DNA of 64,000 nt, from the NCBI GenBank assembly GCA_963761985.1, contig CAVXIT010000013.1, forward strand, positions 124,001-188,000, written 5' to 3'. The position numbers were made by a program, and so were the translations under genes. The stretch's first letter is position 1; each line of letters begins with the position of its first letter. Under the pieces are notes generated by a model. The model was not told the DNA's origin. It worked only from the letters and a program-made list of their open reading frames with translations, and made no database searches. The DNA comes from JACCTH01 sp963761985. Its GTDB lineage: Bacteria; Actinomycetota; Acidimicrobiia; Spongiisociales; ZC4RG35. Positions 8,403-17,578 of this stretch are shown in pieces.

Positions 8403-8966
8403 GTACGCCTCGCCGCGGGGTGAGAGCTCATAACCGACTTTCAAACTGAACGTCAACCCGAGGTTCTTCAGTTTGCGGACGTCAACTTTGAAGGGAAGGG
8501 TCTCGCGGCCGAGCTCGGCAGCGAGGTCGGGCGCACGTCGAGCTGGATTGGAGGCGATCATCGCCAGTACCTCGCGCGTCCACGGACCATGAGATGACGC
8601 GCGATCGAGGCGATCGAGGCGTTTTTCGACTTCGGCAATTTCTTCGTCGCTCAGTTGGTCAGACTCCGCCAGAAGTGTCCGCGGATCAGGTCCGGGAACG
8701 ACATGGAAGCGAACCACGAAGGTGGCACCCATGGGCCGGTGGCGCAGCTCATAAATCATCTCGGCCGCGCTCCGATACCCAGCGTGGCTCGCGAGCTCGT
8801 CGGTGAGCGCCGATTCGTCAACAATCTCTACCGAGTCGACTTCGAGGATCGTGCCGGCAGTGCGATAGCGTCGCCCTGCGACGACTCGGGGTCGGTCCCA
8901 GCGGCGGATTGCCACTGTGACGTCGCCGGCGGCGATTGGTTCCCAGAACCGTTTCAGGAAGCGCAT
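8328..8966 (-). CDS. ASCH/PUA-like domain protein
   Basis: A 212-aa soluble protein. The first 110 residues (starting MRFLKRFWEPIAAGDVTVAIRRWDRPRV) look like an ASCH-type beta-barrel, a PUA relative thought to bind RNA or modified nucleotides; the rest is helical and ends in a winged-helix-like part containing KVDVRKLKNLGLTFSLKVGYELSPRG. That C-terminal part resembles a small DNA-binding or transcript-reading module. Its 3' end overlaps the convergent F420 oxidoreductase gene by 75 bases. Family assignment is moderate; role unknown. Confidence 0.6.
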   Translation of the reverse strand: MRFLKRFWEPIAAGDVTVAIRRWDRPRVVAGRRYRTAGTILEVDSVEIVDESALTDELASHAGYRSAAEMIYELRHRPMGATFVVRFHVVPGPDPRTLLAESDQLSDEEIAEVEKRLDRLDRASSHGPWTREVLAMIASNPARRAPDLAAELGRETLPFKVDVRKLKNLGLTFSLKVGYELSPRGEAYLAREIAQRGEHLGPDHGDGPIGIG

Positions 8967-8995
8967 CGATTCATTTTGGCGAAAGGTGGCAGGAG

Positions 8996-9424
8996 ATGAG
9001 ATTGGCAGCGGCGGCGGCGGTGCTTTGTGGAGTGGCCGTTGCTATGCAGGCAACGTTCACCGGGGTCATGCAACGGCAGGTGGGCACGATCGAGTCGACC
9101 TTCATCACCTATTTCTCGGGAGGGATGGTGATTGGCCTGGTGATCCTCCTGCTCCGTGGCGGCAATCTCGCGGCTGCGGCGGGGATGCCCTGGTACGTCT
9201 ACACCGCCGGCCTGCTCGGCCTCGTCATCATCGGCACCCTGTCATTGTCGGTTGGGGAGATCGGTTTGGTGCCCGCTTTGGTTCTGATCACGGTCAGCCA
9301 GTTCGTGGTCAGCGCGCTCATCAACCACTTCGGCCTGCTGGGGGCGACGGTCGACCCCATCGACCTCGGCAAGGTGGCCGGCCTCGCCCTGCTCGGGGTC
9401 GGGACCTACCTGGTCCTCAGGTGA
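8996..9424 (+). CDS. YdcZ/DUF606-type DMT membrane protein
   Basis: A 142-aa hydrophobic protein with about five transmembrane segments, matching the size and character of the DUF606 (YdcZ) half-size members of the drug/metabolite transporter superfamily. I chose the ATG at 8996 with MRLAAAAAVLCG as the first helix; the open frame extends 20 codons upstream without plausibility. A purine-rich stretch GGTGGCAGGAG lies directly before it. Substrate unknown. It is divergent from the ASCH-like gene. Confidence 0.7.
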   Translation: MRLAAAAAVLCGVAVAMQATFTGVMQRQVGTIESTFITYFSGGMVIGLVILLLRGGNLAAAAGMPWYVYTAGLLGLVIIGTLSLSVGEIGLVPALVLITVSQFVVSALINHFGLLGATVDPIDLGKVAGLALLGVGTYLVLR

Positions 9425-9455
9425 TAGGTTCTGGCGGAAGAGATCGAGGAGTGAC

Positions 9456-11408
9456 ATGAGCAGTGCTCTAGAGAATCTGCTGGCCGAGGATCGAGTTTTT
9501 CCACCGAGTCCCGCATTTGCCCAGGCCGCCAACGCCCAGCCGGCTATCTATGACGATGCCGAAGCCGACTGGGTCAGCTATTGGATGAAACAGGCAGTCG
9601 ACCGGATCAGCTGGTTCGAGCAGCCGACCTCAGCGCTGGACGCCTCCGAGCCTCCATTCTTCAAGTGGTTCTCAGATGGCAAGCTCAACCTCTCCTACAA
9701 CTGCCTTGATCGACACCTCGAGACCTCGGCCGACAAGGTGGCGTACTACTGGATCGGCGAGCCCGGCGACACGAGAACCATCACCTACTCCGATCTTCAT
9801 CGTCAGGTCTGCCGGTTCGCCAACGCGCTCAAATCCCTTGGCTTGAAGAAAGGCGACACCGCCGCGCTCTACATGGGGATGGTGCCCGAACTACCTGTCG
9901 CGATGCTGGCGTGCGCGCGGCTAGGCGTGATCCATTCGGCGGTGTTCGGTGGCTTCTCTTCCGACGCTCTCGCCGACCGGGTGAACGACGCCAAATCCAC
10001 AGTGGTGATCACCCAGGACTTCGCCTGGCGCGCGGGCAAGGAGGTGGCGTTGAAAGCCAACGCCGATATAGCGCTGCAGAAAACACCGAGCGTCAAGAAT
10101 GTGATCGTTCTCCGCAGGACCGGCTCCGCAGTCGAGATGCAAGAGGGCCGCGACCTGTGGTGGGACGAGGTAATCCAAGACCAATCAGATGAGTGCGAGC
10201 CGGAGCATCTCGATTCCGAGGACCCGCTTTACATCCTCTACACGTCAGGCACGACCGGCAAGCCCAAAGGCATTGTTCACGCCCAGGCCGGCTACTTCAC
10301 CCAGGTGCTCACTACCCACAGCCAGGTGTTCGATCTCAAGCCGGACAGCGACATCTATTGGTGTGCGGCCGACATCGGTTGGGTCACAGGCCACAGCTAC
10401 ATCGTCTACGGACCGCTCGGGAACCGGGCTACCTCCGTCATCTATGAAGGAGCCCCCAACTTCCCCGACTTCGATCGGCTCTGGCAGATCATCGAGGAGT
10501 ACAAGGTCACCATCCTCTACACCGCGCCGACCGCGATCCGGACATTCATGAAGTGGGGGGACGAGTATCCCGAGAAGCACGATCTCAGCTCGCTGCGCCT
10601 GCTCGGCTCTGTCGGCGAGCCGATCAACCCCGAGGCATGGATGTGGTATCACAAAGTGATCGGTCGCGAAAGATGCCCAGTGGTCGACACGTGGTGGCAG
10701 ACGGAGACCGGAGCGATCATGATCAGCCCGCTGCCCGGGATCACCAAGACCAAACCGGGTTCGGCCACGCGACCGTTGCCAGGACTATCAGCGGACGTCG
10801 TCGATGAGGAGGGGAACTCGGTGCCGTTAGGGGGTGGTGGGTTCCTGGTCATCGATCGCGCGTGGCCCTCGATGGCGCGGACGATCTACGGCGACCCCGA
10901 TCGGTTCGTCAACACCTACTGGTCACGGTTCCCCGGCCGCTATTTCCCGGGTGACGGGGCCAAACGTGACGACGATGGCTACTTCTGGCTGCTGGGCCGG
11001 GTTGACGACATCATGCTGGTGTCGGGCCACAACATCTCCACGACCGAAGTGGAATCGGCGTTGGTATCCCATCCGGCGGTGGCCGAAGCCGCGGTCGTTG
11101 GTCGGAAAGACGACCTCACCGGCCAAGCGATCGCTGCCTTTGTCACCCTGCGCGGATCGGCGACCGGTGACGATGCCTTGCTCAAAGAGCTCCGCGACCA
11201 CGTGGCGGCCACGATCGGTCCGATCGCCAAACCGAAGTCGATTGTCTTCACCCCCGACCTGCCCAAAACGCGGTCCGGCAAGATCATGCGTCGGTTGTTG
11301 CGCGACATCTCGGAGAACCGCCAGCTCGGGGATGTAACGACTCTGGCCAACGAGTCGGTAGTCGAAGACATCGCCGCAATGGCTGCCGCGCAACCTTCCG
11401 AGGACTGA
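9456..11408 (+). CDS. acsA: Acetyl-CoA synthetase (AMP-forming)
   Basis: A 650-aa adenylate-forming ligase making acetyl-CoA from acetate, ATP and CoA. Core motifs: YTSGTTGKPKG (phosphate-binding loop, near residue 264), DTWWQTETG (near 411), the hinge region YFWLLGRVDDIM and the C-terminal TRSGKIMRR with Lys609, the lysine that Pat-type acetyltransferases acetylate in Acs. Start ATG follows a GAGGAG site. Length and WWQTE favour acetate over propionate or longer acids. The GNAT gene downstream is not obviously a Pat-type enzyme, so regulation by acetylation is only possible. Confidence 0.93.
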   Translation: MSSALENLLAEDRVFPPSPAFAQAANAQPAIYDDAEADWVSYWMKQAVDRISWFEQPTSALDASEPPFFKWFSDGKLNLSYNCLDRHLETSADKVAYYWIGEPGDTRTITYSDLHRQVCRFANALKSLGLKKGDTAALYMGMVPELPVAMLACARLGVIHSAVFGGFSSDALADRVNDAKSTVVITQDFAWRAGKEVALKANADIALQKTPSVKNVIVLRRTGSAVEMQEGRDLWWDEVIQDQSDECEPEHLDSEDPLYILYTSGTTGKPKGIVHAQAGYFTQVLTTHSQVFDLKPDSDIYWCAADIGWVTGHSYIVYGPLGNRATSVIYEGAPNFPDFDRLWQIIEEYKVTILYTAPTAIRTFMKWGDEYPEKHDLSSLRLLGSVGEPINPEAWMWYHKVIGRERCPVVDTWWQTETGAIMISPLPGITKTKPGSATRPLPGLSADVVDEEGNSVPLGGGGFLVIDRAWPSMARTIYGDPDRFVNTYWSRFPGRYFPGDGAKRDDDGYFWLLGRVDDIMLVSGHNISTTEVESALVSHPAVAEAAVVGRKDDLTGQAIAAFVTLRGSATGDDALLKELRDHVAATIGPIAKPKSIVFTPDLPKTRSGKIMRRLLRDISENRQLGDVTTLANESVVEDIAAMAAAQPSED

Positions 11409-11430
11409 CGCGAAGCCCGCCGAGGACTAG

Positions 11431-11568
11431 GTGGAACGAAGGAAACTGATCGGCCAGGCGCTAATCGTCTTGGTTTTCGTGGCTATCACTGTTTTCGTGA
11501 TCTACCGCGACAACGGCGTGCGCGAGATGATGCTTAACCCGCCCCCGACAACGATCACAGCCCCGTGA
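11431..11568 (+). CDS. 45-aa single-pass membrane peptide
   Basis: A short gene starting with GTG and encoding a basic N-terminus (MERRKLIGQ), one strongly hydrophobic helix (ALIVLVFVAITVFVIY, residues 9-24) and a short polar tail ending in PPPTTITAP. It fits exactly between acsA and the GNAT gene: 22 bases after the acsA stop, and its TGA overlaps the GTG start of the GNAT gene (GTGA). That translational coupling is the main evidence that it is translated. Function unknown. Confidence 0.6.
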   Translation: MERRKLIGQALIVLVFVAITVFVIYRDNGVREMMLNPPPTTITAP

Positions 11569-12314
11569 TCCAGTTGCGACCGGCTCTAGCCACCGACCTT
11601 TCGGGGATCCTGGCCGTGTGGTGGGCGACCGAGCCCGAGCCGGGTGAGTCCAACCCGTGGTTTGGGCACGTCCTGGCAACGGGGGAGATGGCGGTGGCTT
11701 GCGATGGCGATCGCATCGTGGGATTTGCCGGCCACCGTCGCTTCGCCCACACCAGTGTTTTGTCCGACTGCTTCGTGACCCCCGAGTACCAGGGACAGGG
11801 CATCGGTTTCCGGCTCCTTGAGTTCGTGCTGCCTCAAGGCGAGCCGTTGATGACTCTCGCTGGGGCACACCCCGCCGCGCAAGCGCTCTATCGAAAGTTT
11901 GGGATGAAGCCCGTCGCCGCCTGCCCCTATGTCCGCGCGACTTCGGAGCACAGACCGCTCGAAGTTCGCCCGACCGACTCCTACCCGGCCCCGACTGCCG
12001 ACGTGGCCCACCTGGTCAACGACTTCGCAGGACAATGCGTCGCGGTCGGCAAAACCAGCGTTGCCATCGTCACGAAGTCGGCCATCGAGACGTCGATCGT
12101 CGGACCCGAAGACGAGGCCGCCGAAGTGCTCTCTTCACTTCTCGAGTTCGTAGGCGGCTCGGTCGAATTGCAGCTGAGCGAGCAACACCATGGCTATGGG
12201 GACTTCTCGTGGAAGGAGTTCGATCGCGACACCTTGATGGCCAGCCCAGGCGCCCAGATTCCCGATGATCGGAGGATCACCTTCAACGGAGACCTCCTCG
12301 AGATCGGGTACTAG
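11565..12314 (+). CDS. GNAT family N-acetyltransferase
   Basis: A 249-aa protein with a GNAT fold in its N-terminal half: acetyl-CoA-binding motif A reads EYQGQGIGFRLLEF (around residue 72) followed by ALYRKFGM, the typical motif B region. The C-terminal 110 residues show no motif I can name and may be a second, degenerate GNAT-like or substrate domain. GTG start overlaps the stop of the 45-aa membrane peptide. Substrate unknown. Position after acsA makes a link to acetyl-CoA metabolism tempting but unproven. Confidence 0.8.
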   Translation: MIQLRPALATDLSGILAVWWATEPEPGESNPWFGHVLATGEMAVACDGDRIVGFAGHRRFAHTSVLSDCFVTPEYQGQGIGFRLLEFVLPQGEPLMTLAGAHPAAQALYRKFGMKPVAACPYVRATSEHRPLEVRPTDSYPAPTADVAHLVNDFAGQCVAVGKTSVAIVTKSAIETSIVGPEDEAAEVLSSLLEFVGGSVELQLSEQHHGYGDFSWKEFDRDTLMASPGAQIPDDRRITFNGDLLEIGY

Positions 12315-12324
12315 CTTCGATCCC

Positions 12325-13482
12325 ATGGTTTACGTGGTTGCCGCCGTCCGTTCGGCCATGGGGCGCTTTGGAGGAGCGTTCAAAGATCTGACCCCACCGG
12401 AGCTGGCTGCACCGGTGATGAAGGGTGCGATCGAACGATCCGGTATCTCGGCCGACAAGCTCGATTTGGTGATCATGGGGAATGTTCTGCGTGGCGGCCA
12501 CGGCCAATTAGTCCCGCGCCAAGCAGCCTTCCTGGCCGGGATCCCCAAGCATGTCGACGCGATGGCGATCGACATGGTCTGCTCCTCCGGCATGGCTGCA
12601 GTGATGACCGCAGCCGCGCAGATCAAAGCTGGGGAGATCGATCTCGTTCTTGCGGGCGGAATCGAATCGATGTCGGGGACCGGATTCGGGCTCGACTCAT
12701 CGGCCCGCTGGGGTTACAAGTACGCCCCGCGCGGCGTGCAGATAGTCGACCTGATGGCGCGCGATGGGTTGACCGATCCCGCGTCCGGGGAGGCGATGGG
12801 CGAACAGACCGAGCAGCTAATCGCCGAGGAGGGGGTGAGTCGCACCGAACTGGACGAGATTGCCGCGCTTTCGAACCAGCGCGCCGCCGTGGCCAAAGAC
12901 TCCGGGGCGTTCGCTGACGAAATTGTGGAGGTCGCTGGGTCCAACAACGACGAGGGGGTCCGCCCGGAGACGACCACCGCGACTCTTGCTGAGCTCAAGC
13001 CCGCCTTTCGTCGCGACGGCACTTTGACCGCGGGTAACTCGAGCCAAATCTCCGACGGTGCGGCAGCACTGGTTCTGGCCTCAGAAGGTGCGGTCAAAGA
13101 ACACAGTCTCAAACCGATCGCCCGCGTCACCGGCTCCTCGTGGGCCGCGGGCGAGCCCTATCGATTCCCGGAAGCACCCATCCCGGCCGTCGAGAAACTT
13201 TTGAAGAAGCAAGGAAAGGCCATCAGCGACTTCGACCTCTTCGAGAACAATGAAGCTTTCGCGCTCAACAGCATTCTCTTTACGCGGCGTCTAGGAGTCG
13301 GCCTCGAGCAGCTCAACGTCAACGGCGGAGCAATCGCGCTGGGCCATCCGATTGGAGCATCTGGCGCGAGGATCCTCGTCACGCTGATCCACGCCCTCCG
13401 CCACCGCGGCGGTTCCCAAGGACTAGCTGCGATCTGTCACGGCACCGGGGGCGGCACCGTCACCTCGCTCGAAGTCGTCTGA
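12325..13482 (+). CDS. Acetyl-CoA C-acyltransferase (thiolase)
   Basis: A 385-aa thiolase. The acyl-accepting nucleophile is Cys86 (MVCSSGM); the NEAFA motif, GHPIGASGAR and the proton-relay Cys371 in ICHGTGGG are all intact, so it should be active. It condenses two acetyl-CoA or cleaves 3-oxoacyl-CoA. ATG at 12325 was chosen, 10 bases after the GNAT stop; the open frame starting earlier overlaps that gene. Beta-oxidation versus acetoacetyl-CoA synthesis cannot be decided here. Confidence 0.92.
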   Translation: MVYVVAAVRSAMGRFGGAFKDLTPPELAAPVMKGAIERSGISADKLDLVIMGNVLRGGHGQLVPRQAAFLAGIPKHVDAMAIDMVCSSGMAAVMTAAAQIKAGEIDLVLAGGIESMSGTGFGLDSSARWGYKYAPRGVQIVDLMARDGLTDPASGEAMGEQTEQLIAEEGVSRTELDEIAALSNQRAAVAKDSGAFADEIVEVAGSNNDEGVRPETTTATLAELKPAFRRDGTLTAGNSSQISDGAAALVLASEGAVKEHSLKPIARVTGSSWAAGEPYRFPEAPIPAVEKLLKKQGKAISDFDLFENNEAFALNSILFTRRLGVGLEQLNVNGGAIALGHPIGASGARILVTLIHALRHRGGSQGLAAICHGTGGGTVTSLEVV

Positions 13483-13525
13483 CCCTTGTAATCGCTGGAG
13501 TTTTGCGCTCCACCAGAGTTGAGTC

Positions 13526-13554
13526 TTGACACATCAGATTTCTTGCAATAAAAT
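13526..13554 (+). promoter_or_regulatory. Sigma70-type promoter of hsp20
   Basis: TTGACA at 13526-13531 and TAAAAT at 13549-13554 are separated by 17 bases, a near-perfect housekeeping promoter, rare in this GC-rich window. It lies about 35 bases upstream of the hsp20 start. Confidence 0.8.
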
Positions 13555-13561
13555 ATGCAAG
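13542..13561. promoter_or_regulatory. Inverted repeat overlapping the hsp20 -10 element
   Basis: CTTGCA and TGCAAG arms (6 bp, 8-bp spacer) flank and cover the -10 hexamer, a good position for a repressor. It resembles but does not match the HspR HAIR element (CTTGAGT-N7-ACTCAAG). Confidence 0.5.
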
Positions 13562-13589
13562 TCGTGTTGTCCTTTATTGGAGGTAATGG

Positions 13590-14009
13590 ATGATGATGCG
13601 ATTTGAGCCCTTTGCGGAGCTCGACCGGATGTCACAGGAGCTGTTTGGCACCCGCAACCCGGTAGTCCCCGTTGACGCCTATCAGCTGGGAGAGCGGTTC
13701 TACCTGCACCTGGATCTGCCGGGTGTCGATCGCGAAAGTATCGACGTTTCGGTCGAAAGAAACACCCTGACGGTCACGGCGTCCCGAAATATCGGTGACC
13801 CCGAAGGTGGCCAGTGGGTCGCACGGGAGCGCCCGCATGGCACCTTTGTGCGCCGGTTCCATCTCGGCGATGGTCTGGATACGAACCAGATAGACGCCAG
13901 TTACGACGCCGGTGTGCTGACGATCATGATCCCCATGGCCGAGCAAGCCAAGCCTCGCAAGATCGAGGTAGACCTGCGGGACAAGGCGCTAACTGGGGCT
14001 GAGTCCTAA
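13590..14009 (+). CDS. Hsp20/alpha-crystallin family small heat-shock protein
   Basis: A 139-aa small heat-shock chaperone. The alpha-crystallin domain runs from about residue 25 to 125, with the recognisable DLPGVDRESIDVSVERNTLTV stretch and the C-terminal YDAGVLTIMIP segment (strand 8-9). It holds unfolding proteins in an ATP-independent way. The start is the first of three ATG-like codons, seven bases after GGAGG. The gene has its own strong promoter with an inverted repeat over the -10, and a palindrome-pair element follows it. Confidence 0.93.
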   Translation: MMMRFEPFAELDRMSQELFGTRNPVVPVDAYQLGERFYLHLDLPGVDRESIDVSVERNTLTVTASRNIGDPEGGQWVARERPHGTFVRRFHLGDGLDTNQIDASYDAGVLTIMIPMAEQAKPRKIEVDLRDKALTGAES

Positions 14010-14019
14010 GAACGGTGGT

Positions 14020-14067
14020 GACCCAGGGTCCGTTGGGAGCATCGCTCCTGGCGAACCCTGGGTTCGC
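14020..14067. repeat. Palindrome-pair element between convergent genes
   Basis: GACCCAGGGTC (14020-14030) and the 17-bp perfect palindrome GCGAACCCTGGGTTCGC (14051-14067) flank a short inner hairpin (GGAGC-atc-GCTCC). The arms pair over eight bases (CCCAGGGT with ACCCTGGG). It sits between convergent genes and could serve as a bidirectional terminator, although no T-tract follows. Confidence 0.6.
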
Positions 14068-14073
14068 TAAGAG

Positions 14074-14710
14074 TCAGATCGACCGGGCCGCCGCCGCTGC
14101 TTTCGAGACCCAGGCGGGGGTATCGCCGTAGCGCTGGGGAGGCACAAGGCGTCCAGCGGCTGAGTCCTCGATCAACTGAGTCATCCGTTTGTGACGAGTC
14201 ACGTCCTGTTTGGCCGACATGACCCAATGGATACAACCGGTGCGATAGCTAGGTGTCGACGCATCCCAAAACGCGGTTGCCTTCCGGTTGGCGGCGAGCT
14301 GTTGCGCAAACTCTGGCGTTAGCTCGATCTGGTGTCGGTTCTCGTAGGAATAGATACCGCTGCGGTCTTCGCGCCGGCTCTCAAAGGTGGCCAGGCCCGG
14401 CCGGCTTCATGCGACCCTCGGCGATCAACTTCTGGACCAGGGCGATGTTGATGTTGCTCCAGTTGCTTCCCGGCTTACGCGGAGTCCAGCGCTGGCGAAC
14501 GGAGTTGTCGTCGATTCGCTGCGATTTGGAGTCAATCCACCCATAGCAAAGCGCCTCTTCGACAGCCTGCTCCCAGGTGAGGCCACGCGGGACCACGTGC
14601 TTCTTGTTGAGACCCATCCAGAGCTCGGTGGCGGTGGCGTGATTCTTCGCCAACCAGCGCCGGAACTCGGCAGGGTTCTTGAAGTAAACGGGCGGTCGCT
14701 CGTCGGTCAT
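14074..14710 (-). pseudogene. YdeI/OmpD-associated-like protein, +1 frameshift
   Basis: Residues 1-105 are open from ATG 14710 (MTDERPPVYFKNPAEFRRWL, then WMGLNKKHVVPRGLTWEQAVEEALCYGWIDSKSQRID, typical of this family), then an early stop follows. Removing one base from the CCC run at 14396-14398 restores a continuous 211-aa protein whose second half continues with GLATFESRRED and ends at 14074. The restored length fits the family. Function of the family is poorly known; some members are bacteriocin-protection proteins. The frameshift may be a sequencing error. Confidence 0.75.
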
Positions 14711-14815
14711 CAGTCGGACTGGTTCAGCTCTGGGCCTCGTGGAAAGGCCTCCACCATAGGTTGAATTTCTACGGTCAAGCGAGAAGCGGTTCGTAGTTGT
14801 CGCGGCCCAGGGATT

Positions 14816-15923
14816 TCACTCACTGGAAGTCGGAACCGCACTGCTCATGGCAGGCAGCCGGCTCGAGGCGATGTGATCGGCTATGTATTTGGCGTCACGT
14901 CCCACGCCTCCGACCAACGCCGAACTCAAGGAGTATTGGAATAGCAACCCCATGAAGTACAGGCCGGGGATTGAGGCAACGACCCCGCGATCCTGAATCG
15001 GGTAGCCACTGTGGAGGGGCAAGAGGCAAGTCGATCCAACCGAAGTCTGGTGTAAATCCCGTGCACCAGATCACGTTCGACACCTCGAGCTTTCGGCCGT
15101 CGGCGAGCACGGGATATCCGTCAATCACCTCTGTGGTACGCCCGACCCGCTCGATGCCTGCGGAGGAGAGATCCTTCGCACGTACGCGGGCCAGAGGAAT
15201 CCCACGGGGCGGAGAGATGAAGTGGTCTCGCAGTTTCCGGCCCACACGGGTCTTCACCGTTAGACGAGTCGCGGCCAACCACATGAGAGGCATGATTAAT
15301 CGGTCGGGCATCGTCCCCGGGCGAGTTGGCTCGTGCCCAGTATCAGGTCCCGAGAGCCAGACTTGATGATGAGCGCCGAGGTCAAGTGCGATCTCGGCCC
15401 CGGAATTCCCTGCGCCTACGATTAGAACTCCTCCCTCCTGGAGCTGGGCGTGGTTGCAGTACTCGCTGGAATGGAGTTGAGTGATCGCCGGGTCGAGTTC
15501 GGTCGCGAACGACGGGATTCGGGGCTGGTGATACGAGCCGATCGCGACCACCACGTTGGTGGCTGAAATCGAGCCGCTGGAATGGGAAATCTCGAACCTG
15601 TCTCCGTCGCGGAATACACGGTTCACCTTGATTCCGTAGCGGATCGGAAGATCAAACCTCTGGGCATAAGCCTCGAGATAGTCGGCGATCTCGTCCTTGG
15701 TCGGGTAGTGGTGAGAAGGCCCGGGATAGACCGCGCCAGGCATGCTGTTGTAGGGCGCCATCGTGAAGAGACGCAGAGAGTCCCAACGGCTTCGCCACGA
15801 GTCGCCAGTCCTCTGGTGCGCGTCCAGGATCACAAACGGGACGCCACGGGCTCTTAAGAAATATCCGGCGGCCAACCCAGCTTGACCACCACCGATGATG
15901 ACCGTCTCGACGTACTCATTCAT
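14816..15923 (-). pseudogene. Flavin-containing monooxygenase (CzcO-like), +1 frameshift near C-terminus
   Basis: The first 300 residues are an intact FAD/NADPH oxidoreductase: IIGGGQAGLAAGYFL (FAD Rossmann motif, residues 9-23), a GDSWRSRWDSL motif and a second nucleotide fold VLIVGAGNSGAEIALDL. After FGWIDLPL the frame shifts; the true C-terminus (SGYPIQDRGVVASIPGLYFM, then GLLFQYSLSSALVGGVGRDA) lies in the next frame to 14816. Deleting one base of the GGGG run at 15016-15019 joins them into 368 aa. Likely role: oxygenation of an organic N/S compound or ketone. It follows the HD-GYP/LuxR regulator on the same strand. Confidence 0.8.
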
Positions 15924-15981
15924 GGCGACTCCTCTTCATCGCTTGCCTATAGGGCAACGTATGTCGATCAGGGGTCGCTGC

Positions 15982-17559
15982 CTATCGGGAGTTCTCCCTA
16001 GCGGTGAGTCCGTGTTGCATGGCGAACAAAGTCGCTCCCGCCCGAGTCGAGACCCCCATCTTGCGATAGGCGTTCTGGATGTGATGATCGGCGGTCTTCG
16101 GTGAGATTTGGAGACTGCGCGCGATCTGCTTCGTTTGCATTCCTCGGGCGAGGAGCTGAACGACTTCAATCTCGCGCTCCGTGAGCCCCGCCGGTCGCTT
16201 GACCACGGGATCCCGATGGCCCGCCGCCGCCAGAACCGCGCCGACTGCTTCGGAACTCAGGGTCCCAGCTGCGGCCCCTTCGGCAAGAATCTCGGCCGCT
16301 TCTTCGGCAGACAGAGCCACCCGGTAGCACCGGGGTTCGGTCATGGCGTGATAGGCATCGGCTGCAGCGAGGACCTGAGACAGAGGTTCGAAGGAGGCGG
16401 CGCCTACGCCGCGGTGATAGCCAGAACCGTCAAGTCGTTCGTGATGGAAAGAGGCAACCGGAGCCAAGCGGGCAAGGAACGGAGATCGCAGCAGGATGCG
16501 CTCCGTGTGATAGGCATGAAGCCTTATCCGCTCCCAGTCGTCTGCAGTCAATGGCTCGACTTTCTCCCAGATGCGTACCGGTGTAGCGAGGCGACCGAGG
16601 TCATGCACCAGAGCGGCACGACCAACCCGGATCTGATCCTCGGGTTGGGAGGAGAGCAGTTGGGCAGCAGCGCGGCTGAGCTTGGCCACTCCGCTCGAGT
16701 GTCCGACGAGATCGGAAACGGCGAGATCGGCAAAATGACCCATGGCGGCCAGAGCTCGGTCGATCTCCTCTCCTTCGAGCATCAGCCAGGGTTTGGGTTC
16801 AGCGTCCAAGGTCAAGTCCCAGAGGGATTTCGTTGCTTCAAGTTCGAGCAGCTCTCCGGCCGCGGAGGCGAAGACTTGGGCAATCTCCGGATCGAGACCG
16901 CCACCACCTCGCTCAGCGATCAACGCTGCAACGGACTCATCGTCACTGAGCGTGCTCTGGAACGCTGCGTCCCGAGCGACGTGGACGATACGCACGGGAA
17001 GAGGTATCTCCTCGCCCGCAACCCGATTGGGAGCGCCCCAGCCATCCCAACGTTCTGACTCGTAGGTCACGAGATGTGCGTCGGATCTGCTCAAACCGAG
17101 CTCTTCGGTGAGCATTCGAGCGACTTCGCATGTTGCGGCAGCGACATCGGAGAACCTCAGCGCCAGGCCCGGCATGTGGCGTACGAGACGCCAGGCGCGG
17201 ACGTAGGCCGGGTCGGTTGGAGGCGCTACCGCTCGCGTCATCCCTCTAAGCGTCTCGGAAATGCCGCCAAATCGAACTGGAATGGCGTGCTCGTGAAAGG
17301 AGCCGTCCTCTCCAAAGACCTCCCAACCAACGTCGACGGGGGCGGTACAGCCCACATAGAACAGAAGGCAGAGGAAATAGGCTTGCGCTGTCGTCTCTGA
17401 ATCAACACCGAGGCGTTCGCACAGCCGAGCGGCAACGAGAGTGCTGTGCAGTCCGTGTTCGAAGGGGAAACCAACCGCGAGATCGGTCGCCAGCGAGAGA
17501 GCCGCGATAACTTCCGTGGTCCGGACCTGGCCCGGTTCCGACAACACGCCGTCGGCCAT
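15982..17559 (-). CDS. Tandem HD-GYP protein with C-terminal LuxR-type HTH
   Basis: A 525-aa predicted regulator. Residues 260-445 are an HD-GYP phosphohydrolase domain with HDLGR (His319-Asp320) and HHERLDGSGYHRG (from 372). Residues 457-515 form a LuxR/FixJ-type helix-turn-helix (LTEREIEVVQLLARGMQTKQIA). Residues 20-200 look like a second, degenerate HD-GYP copy: YESERWDGWGAP and GEEIPLPVRIVHVARD align with the usual HHERWDG region but the metal-binding HD is lost. It could couple cyclic-di-nucleotide or other phosphoester hydrolysis to transcription. It lies 19 bases after dgt. Confidence 0.8.
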   Translation of the reverse strand: MADGVLSEPGQVRTTEVIAALSLATDLAVGFPFEHGLHSTLVAARLCERLGVDSETTAQAYFLCLLFYVGCTAPVDVGWEVFGEDGSFHEHAIPVRFGGISETLRGMTRAVAPPTDPAYVRAWRLVRHMPGLALRFSDVAAATCEVARMLTEELGLSRSDAHLVTYESERWDGWGAPNRVAGEEIPLPVRIVHVARDAAFQSTLSDDESVAALIAERGGGGLDPEIAQVFASAAGELLELEATKSLWDLTLDAEPKPWLMLEGEEIDRALAAMGHFADLAVSDLVGHSSGVAKLSRAAAQLLSSQPEDQIRVGRAALVHDLGRLATPVRIWEKVEPLTADDWERIRLHAYHTERILLRSPFLARLAPVASFHHERLDGSGYHRGVGAASFEPLSQVLAAADAYHAMTEPRCYRVALSAEEAAEILAEGAAAGTLSSEAVGAVLAAAGHRDPVVKRPAGLTEREIEVVQLLARGMQTKQIARSLQISPKTADHHIQNAYRKMGVSTRAGATLFAMQHGLTARENSR

Positions 17560-17578
17560 TTCTCGCAGATTACGTCGA

